Positions 6,209 through 8,670 of a DNA stretch of 8,670 nt are shown in pieces. The stretch's first letter is position 1, and each line of letters opens with the position of its first letter. Position numbers and translations under genes: made by a program. The notes beneath the pieces are model-generated. The model was not told the DNA's origin. It saw only the letters and a list, made by a program, of their open reading frames with translations, and made no database searches. The stretch covers positions 1-8,670 of the forward strand of contig DPZM01000012.1 of NCBI GenBank assembly GCA_003535955.1, written 5' to 3'. The stretch is from Lachnospiraceae bacterium. GTDB lineage: Bacteria > Bacillota > Clostridia > Lachnospirales > Lachnospiraceae.

Positions 6209-6836
6209 AGTGGTTATAGCGGAGGATTTCCGTATGATACGCGAGATATTCGAGAGCACTGTGGGCAGGGCCGAAGGATATGAGCTTGCGGCGTCATTTC
6301 CCACTGCGGTTCAGGCGGTGGAATATGTAGAACATAATGATGTGGATCTTGTGCTCATGGATGTGCTGATCCCGGGAAGCATGAGCGGACTTGACGCCGC
6401 CGCAAGGATTAAGGATATAAAGCCTGAGGTGAAGATAATCGTAGTTACTTCCATGCCGGAACTGTCATATGAGAAAAAAGCGAAAGAGACAGGCGTCGAA
6501 GGTTTCTGGCAAAAAGAGATCCAGGAACAGCCCATACTTGAGGTCATGGATCGGGTTATGGCGGGCGAAACCGTATATCCCAGCAAACAGATAGAGGTTC
6601 CCATAGGAAATGCCTTAAGCACGGAGTTGACTGATCGTGAGATAGACGTCTTAAAGGAACTGGTCACCGGCGCATCCAACAAGGAGATAGCTCAGAAACT
6701 GTGCATGGGCGAATCCACCGTGAAGCTTCATATAACCAACATGCTTCAGAAGTCAGGCTTTCGGAGCCGTCTGGAGCTGGCTCTCATGGCCAGACATTAC
6801 GGTATCGCCATCGGAGAGAAAAGTATAGACCTTTGA
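6201..6836 (+). CDS. NarL/LuxR-family response regulator
   Basis: A DNA-binding response regulator of normal length (about 211 residues). Numbered from the GTG at 6198, the receiver has acidic residues Glu9-Asp10, phosphorylation site Asp55 (LVLMDV), Thr84 (VVTS) and Lys106 (FWQKE), all in place, so phosphotransfer should work. The LuxR/GerE helix-turn-helix covers 143-205 (LTDREIDVLKELVTGASNKE, then TVKLHITNMLQKSG). The ATG at 6201 is preferred because GGAGG at 6188-6192 lies 8 nt upstream; GTG 6198 is the alternative. It overlaps the kinase gene by 8 nt, so the pair is translationally coupled. Its last codons lie inside copy C of the 43-bp repeat. Targets are unknown; the ATCTTTA sites just downstream are one candidate, as LuxR-type proteins read ~7-bp half-sites. 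Confidence 0.93.
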   Translation: MYKVVIAEDFRMIREIFESTVGRAEGYELAASFPTAVQAVEYVEHNDVDLVLMDVLIPGSMSGLDAAARIKDIKPEVKIIVVTSMPELSYEKKAKETGVEGFWQKEIQEQPILEVMDRVMAGETVYPSKQIEVPIGNALSTELTDREIDVLKELVTGASNKEIAQKLCMGESTVKLHITNMLQKSGFRSRLELALMARHYGIAIGEKSIDL

Positions 6837-6850
6837 TGGTAGCGGAAAAC
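6808..6850 (+). repeat. Copy C of the 43-bp core repeat, overlapping the response regulator stop
   Basis: It aligns without gaps to cores A (3001-3043) and B (8423-8465), sharing GAGAAAAGT, TAGAC, TTTG and GGTAG with GAAAA after it. Here the repeat encodes the final residues GEKSIDL and the stop of the regulator gene. In A and B it begins 6 nt past a TAG stop, so all three copies sit at gene 3' ends. Confidence 0.7.
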
Positions 6851-6867
6851 CATCTTTAAATTCTTTT
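6835..6867 (+). terminator. Weak terminator-like hairpin after the signalling operon
   Basis: GATGGT (6835-6840) pairs with ACCATC (6849-6854) around an 8-nt loop, followed by TTTAAATTCTTTT. The stem is only 6 bp and the T-run is broken, so termination is likely partial. The stem starts within the stop codon of the regulator gene. Confidence 0.4.
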
Positions 6868-6975
6868 GAAAACAGGATTATTTATCTTTAAGTGCTTACA
6901 AAAATGAGTTAAAGATAAAAAATCGATTGAATATTATCTTTATCCCGCCTATAATATTACTTAAAGATAAAAAAT
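6852..6975. promoter_or_regulatory. Phased array of five ATCTTTA operator-like sites before the ATPase gene
   Basis: ATCTTTA occurs at 6852-6858, 6884-6890 and 6936-6942, and its complement TAAAGAT at 6910-6916 and 6962-6968. The centres of the last four are 6887, 6913, 6939 and 6965: exactly 26 bp apart, with orientation alternating. Neighbouring sites form inverted repeats of 9-11 bp, and the third and fifth share 15 identical bases (TTAAAGATAAAAAAT). They flank or overlap the -35/-10 elements and the expected start of transcription, which points to repression or cooperative control. Confidence 0.75.
6927..6955 (+). promoter_or_regulatory. SigA-type promoter of the ATPase/nuclease gene
   Basis: TTGAAT (6927-6932, 4/6 match) and TATAAT (6950-6955, exact) are 17 bp apart. 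Transcription should begin near 6962, giving a leader of about 24 nt before ATG 6986. One ATCTTTA site lies in the spacer and another at the start point. Confidence 0.8.
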
Positions 6976-6985
6976 GGAGGCTGAT

Positions 6986-8416
6986 ATGGAAAATCTTGTA
7001 GGTCGCGAAAACGAAATAAAGCGCCTGGATCGTGCAGTGGCTGAGAAAGAGGCGCAGCTGATAATAGTGTACGGCAGACGAAGAGTGGGAAAGACATTCC
7101 TGATAAATGAGTATTTCGATAATTCATTTGCTTTCAGGTTTACCGGGTCTGAGAAACAGACTAACAGGGAACAACTTAAGAATTTTGAATTAGAGTTATG
7201 TTCAGCGGCAAGGTCAAAATATGGTCCGTTCAAAGACTGGACGGAGGCATTCTTCGGACTAAGGGATTATCTTGAGAACGGTGATCCGGATAAGAAGCAG
7301 GTTGTTTTTTTTGATGAGTTACCATGGATGGATAAGCAGAAGTCAGGTTTTATGTCTGCATTTGAATGGTTCTGGAATTCGTGGGGAGCGGCAAGAAAGA
7401 ATCTTGTTTTTGTTGTGTGCGGATCGGCAACTTCATGGATGGTGGATAAACTGGATGAAGATAAGGGAGGATTCTTTAATCGGCAGACCTGCCGGCTGTA
7501 TATAGAACCTTTTGATCTTAGAACGACAGAGATATATCTGCGTTCAAGGGGAATCGGTTGGTCCCGATATGATATAGTACAGTGTTATATGATCATGGGA
7601 GGAATCCCTTTTTATCTGAGGCTTCTTGATAGTGAACTGACTTTGAATGAAAATATAGACAATATTTTCTTCAGAAAAGGGGCTGAATTATGGAATGAAT
7701 TCCAACATTTATTCAATACTCTTTTTTCAAACAGCGATCAGTATATAAAAATAGTTGAGGCACTTAGTAAAAAAAGGAAGGGCCTGAAGCGGGAAGAAAT
7801 AATAAAAGAAACAGGTCTTCCTGCAAACGGGATTTTGACAAAAATGCTGTCGGATCTGGAAAAGTCAGGGTTTATCAGAATAAATGATATGTTTGGATAT
7901 AAGAAGAGAGAAAAGATATATCAGTTGTCCGATTATTATACGATCTTCTATTACAGATTCATAAAAGACAATTACGGGAAGGACAGCCGATTCTGGGAAA
8001 ACACTATCGATAATCCGGCAAAGAGAGTATGGGCAGGGCTGTCATATGAACAGATCTGCAAGGATCATATTGAGCAGATAAAAAAGAAACTTGGTGTATC
8101 CGGTGTGATGACGGAAATTTTTTCCTGGGATAAAAAGGGAGATAAGGACAATGAGGGAGCGCAGATCGATCTGCTTATAGATCGGCGTGACAGAGTGATA
8201 AATCTGTGTGAGATAAAGTTTTCAACCGGACAGTATGAAATAGATAAGGATTATGATATGGCACTCAAGAGAAAAGTTGAGGTATTTCGTGAGGTTTCCG
8301 ATACAACAAAGACGATTCTTGTCACTATGATCACCACATATGGGATAAAAAAGAATATGTACAGTAATTATGTCGGAAAAGAAGTGGTCATGGATGATCT
8401 GTTTGAGAAGGTGTAG
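6986..8416 (+). CDS. AAA/STAND-like ATPase with C-terminal PD-(D/E)XK nuclease-like domain (ATPase_2 + DUF234)
   Basis: A 476-residue cytoplasmic protein of the 'archaeal-type' ATPase family. In order it has: the NLVGRENEIKRLD start; Walker A GRRRVGKT (30-37); Walker B VFFDELPW (107-114); a sensor-like CGSATSW (145-151); a winged-helix region (about 255-300, LKREEIIKETGLPANGILTK); and a C-terminal DUF234 domain. There the PD-(D/E)XK signature is AQIDLLI (Asp395) followed by LCEIKFS (Glu409, Lys411), so nuclease chemistry looks intact. The cellular role of this widespread family is not settled; defence, mobile-element or DNA-repair roles are inferences. ATG 6986 is chosen because GGAGG (6976-6980) lies 5 nt upstream; ATG 6974 would add MEAD but has no ribosome site and sits against an operator. 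It has its own promoter, separate from the signalling operon. A 20-codon remnant of a second copy lies at 2932. Confidence 0.9.
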   Translation: MENLVGRENEIKRLDRAVAEKEAQLIIVYGRRRVGKTFLINEYFDNSFAFRFTGSEKQTNREQLKNFELELCSAARSKYGPFKDWTEAFFGLRDYLENGDPDKKQVVFFDELPWMDKQKSGFMSAFEWFWNSWGAARKNLVFVVCGSATSWMVDKLDEDKGGFFNRQTCRLYIEPFDLRTTEIYLRSRGIGWSRYDIVQCYMIMGGIPFYLRLLDSELTLNENIDNIFFRKGAELWNEFQHLFNTLFSNSDQYIKIVEALSKKRKGLKREEIIKETGLPANGILTKMLSDLEKSGFIRINDMFGYKKREKIYQLSDYYTIFYYRFIKDNYGKDSRFWENTIDNPAKRVWAGLSYEQICKDHIEQIKKKLGVSGVMTEIFSWDKKGDKDNEGAQIDLLIDRRDRVINLCEIKFSTGQYEIDKDYDMALKRKVEVFREVSDTTKTILVTMITTYGIKKNMYSNYVGKEVVMDDLFEKV

Positions 8417-8501
8417 GATATTACATCGGAGAGAAAAGTTTAGACTTTTGGCGGTAGTGGAAAATATTGTAAAGTGGCAAAATAAATGTGTATGCGTTTA
8501 T
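8353..8501 (+). repeat. Right direct repeat (copy B), containing the 43-bp core at 8423-8465
   Basis: It covers the last 20 codons of the intact ATPase, its stop and about 85 bp beyond, matching 2931-3077 at a constant 5422-bp offset until small gaps near the end. In this copy the core contains AAAAGT-TTAG-ACTTTT, a perfect 6-bp hairpin that is broken by one base in copies A and C. Confidence 0.85.
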
Positions 8502-8513
8502 TTGCCGGCAAAG

Positions 8514-8539
8514 ATGTCGGATCATTCCGGCATTTTTTT
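8514..8539 (+). terminator. Rho-independent terminator after the ATPase gene
   Basis: ATGTCGG (8514-8520) pairs with CCGGCAT (8527-8533; one G-U pair) around ATCATT, followed by seven T. TGCCGG at 8503-8508 can instead pair with CCGGCA (8527-8532), so a competing fold exists. It lies about 100 bp past the ATPase stop and 31 bp before the next gene. Confidence 0.85.
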
Positions 8540-8569
8540 CGCCGAAAACTACAACATCAGGAGGTAAAA

Positions 8570-8670
8570 ATGAAAAAGAGAAGGGTAAGCAAAAAGATCG
8601 GGCTGCGTGCATGCAGTATCATCATGAGTGCGATCCTGACAGCGGGAACCGTGCCTGAAGCGGCTATGAC
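8570..8670 (+). CDS. N-terminus of an exported protein (signal peptide; 3' end outside window)
   Basis: Only 33 residues are visible. They form a clear Sec signal peptide: a basic start MKKRRVSKKIGLRA, a hydrophobic stretch CSIIMSAILTAG, then TVPEAAMT, where cleavage is plausible after the Ala pair. AGGAGG at 8559-8564 lies 5 nt before the ATG, an ideal ribosome site implying high expression. In Lachnospiraceae such leaders often belong to large cell-wall or secreted proteins, but nothing of the mature protein is seen. It follows the terminator at 8514-8539, so it needs its own promoter or readthrough; no convincing -10/-35 pair fits the 31-bp gap, so its promoter may lie before the terminator. 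Confidence 0.85.
   Translation, partial: MKKRRVSKKIGLRACSIIMSAILTAGTVPEAAM

Noticed and set aside
6852..6975. CRISPR-like array
   Set aside because: Repeats are only 7-15 bp, alternate in orientation, and overlap a promoter; no spacers or cas genes. An operator array fits better.

Overview
The window looks like a low-to-mid-GC Firmicute of class Clostridia, most likely Lachnospiraceae (Butyrivibrio/Roseburia-like). This rests on strong AGGAGG-type ribosome binding sites, consensus SigA promoters, frequent ATA, AGA and AGG codons, runs of small XRE regulators, an Rpn/PDDEXK_2 protein with a coiled-coil tail, and a 7TM-sensor/kinase/LuxR-type regulator trio of a kind I associate with that family. 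The assignment comes from gene style and remembered families; no database was searched.

Layout. Positions 1-205 hold the 3' end of an unknown acidic protein and a REP-like palindrome. On the minus strand, 206-1111 encodes an Rpn-family PD-(D/E)XK protein whose tail is a 21-bp/7-residue repeat. Divergent from it lies a run of three XRE-family genes (1309-2570) carrying four helix-turn-helix domains, interrupted by a degenerate repeat spacer (2196-2342). The 531-bp gap at 2571-3101 has no intact gene. It holds an inverted repeat, a perfect consensus promoter (TTGACA-17-TATAAT) followed at once by an 11-bp hairpin, a minus-strand-facing terminator, and a 20-codon remnant of the C-terminus of an ATPase whose intact copy is at 6986-8416.

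From 3102 to 6836 is a tightly overlapping three-gene signalling operon: a 7TM receptor with a degenerate kinase module and no recognisable phospho-acceptor His; a 3-TM histidine kinase with an intact HDNIGQ phosphorylation motif; and a NarL/LuxR-type response regulator. The likely logic is that the first protein senses, the second supplies the phosphate, and the third controls transcription. Next comes an AAA/STAND-like ATPase fused to a PD-(D/E)XK nuclease-like domain (DUF234 type). Its promoter is covered by alternately oriented ATCTTTA sites spaced exactly 26 bp centre to centre. After a good terminator the window ends in the signal peptide of an exported protein.

The most notable points are: (1) the receptor-pseudokinase plus active-kinase pair; (2) the strictly phased 26-bp operator array before the ATPase; (3) a direct repeat (2931-3077 and 8353-8501, offset 5422 bp at the near-identical end) bracketing the whole signalling and ATPase block, so the block could be lost or amplified by recombination; (4) a third copy of the ~43-bp core of that repeat at the 3' end of the response regulator gene, so all three copies sit at the 3' ends of genes.
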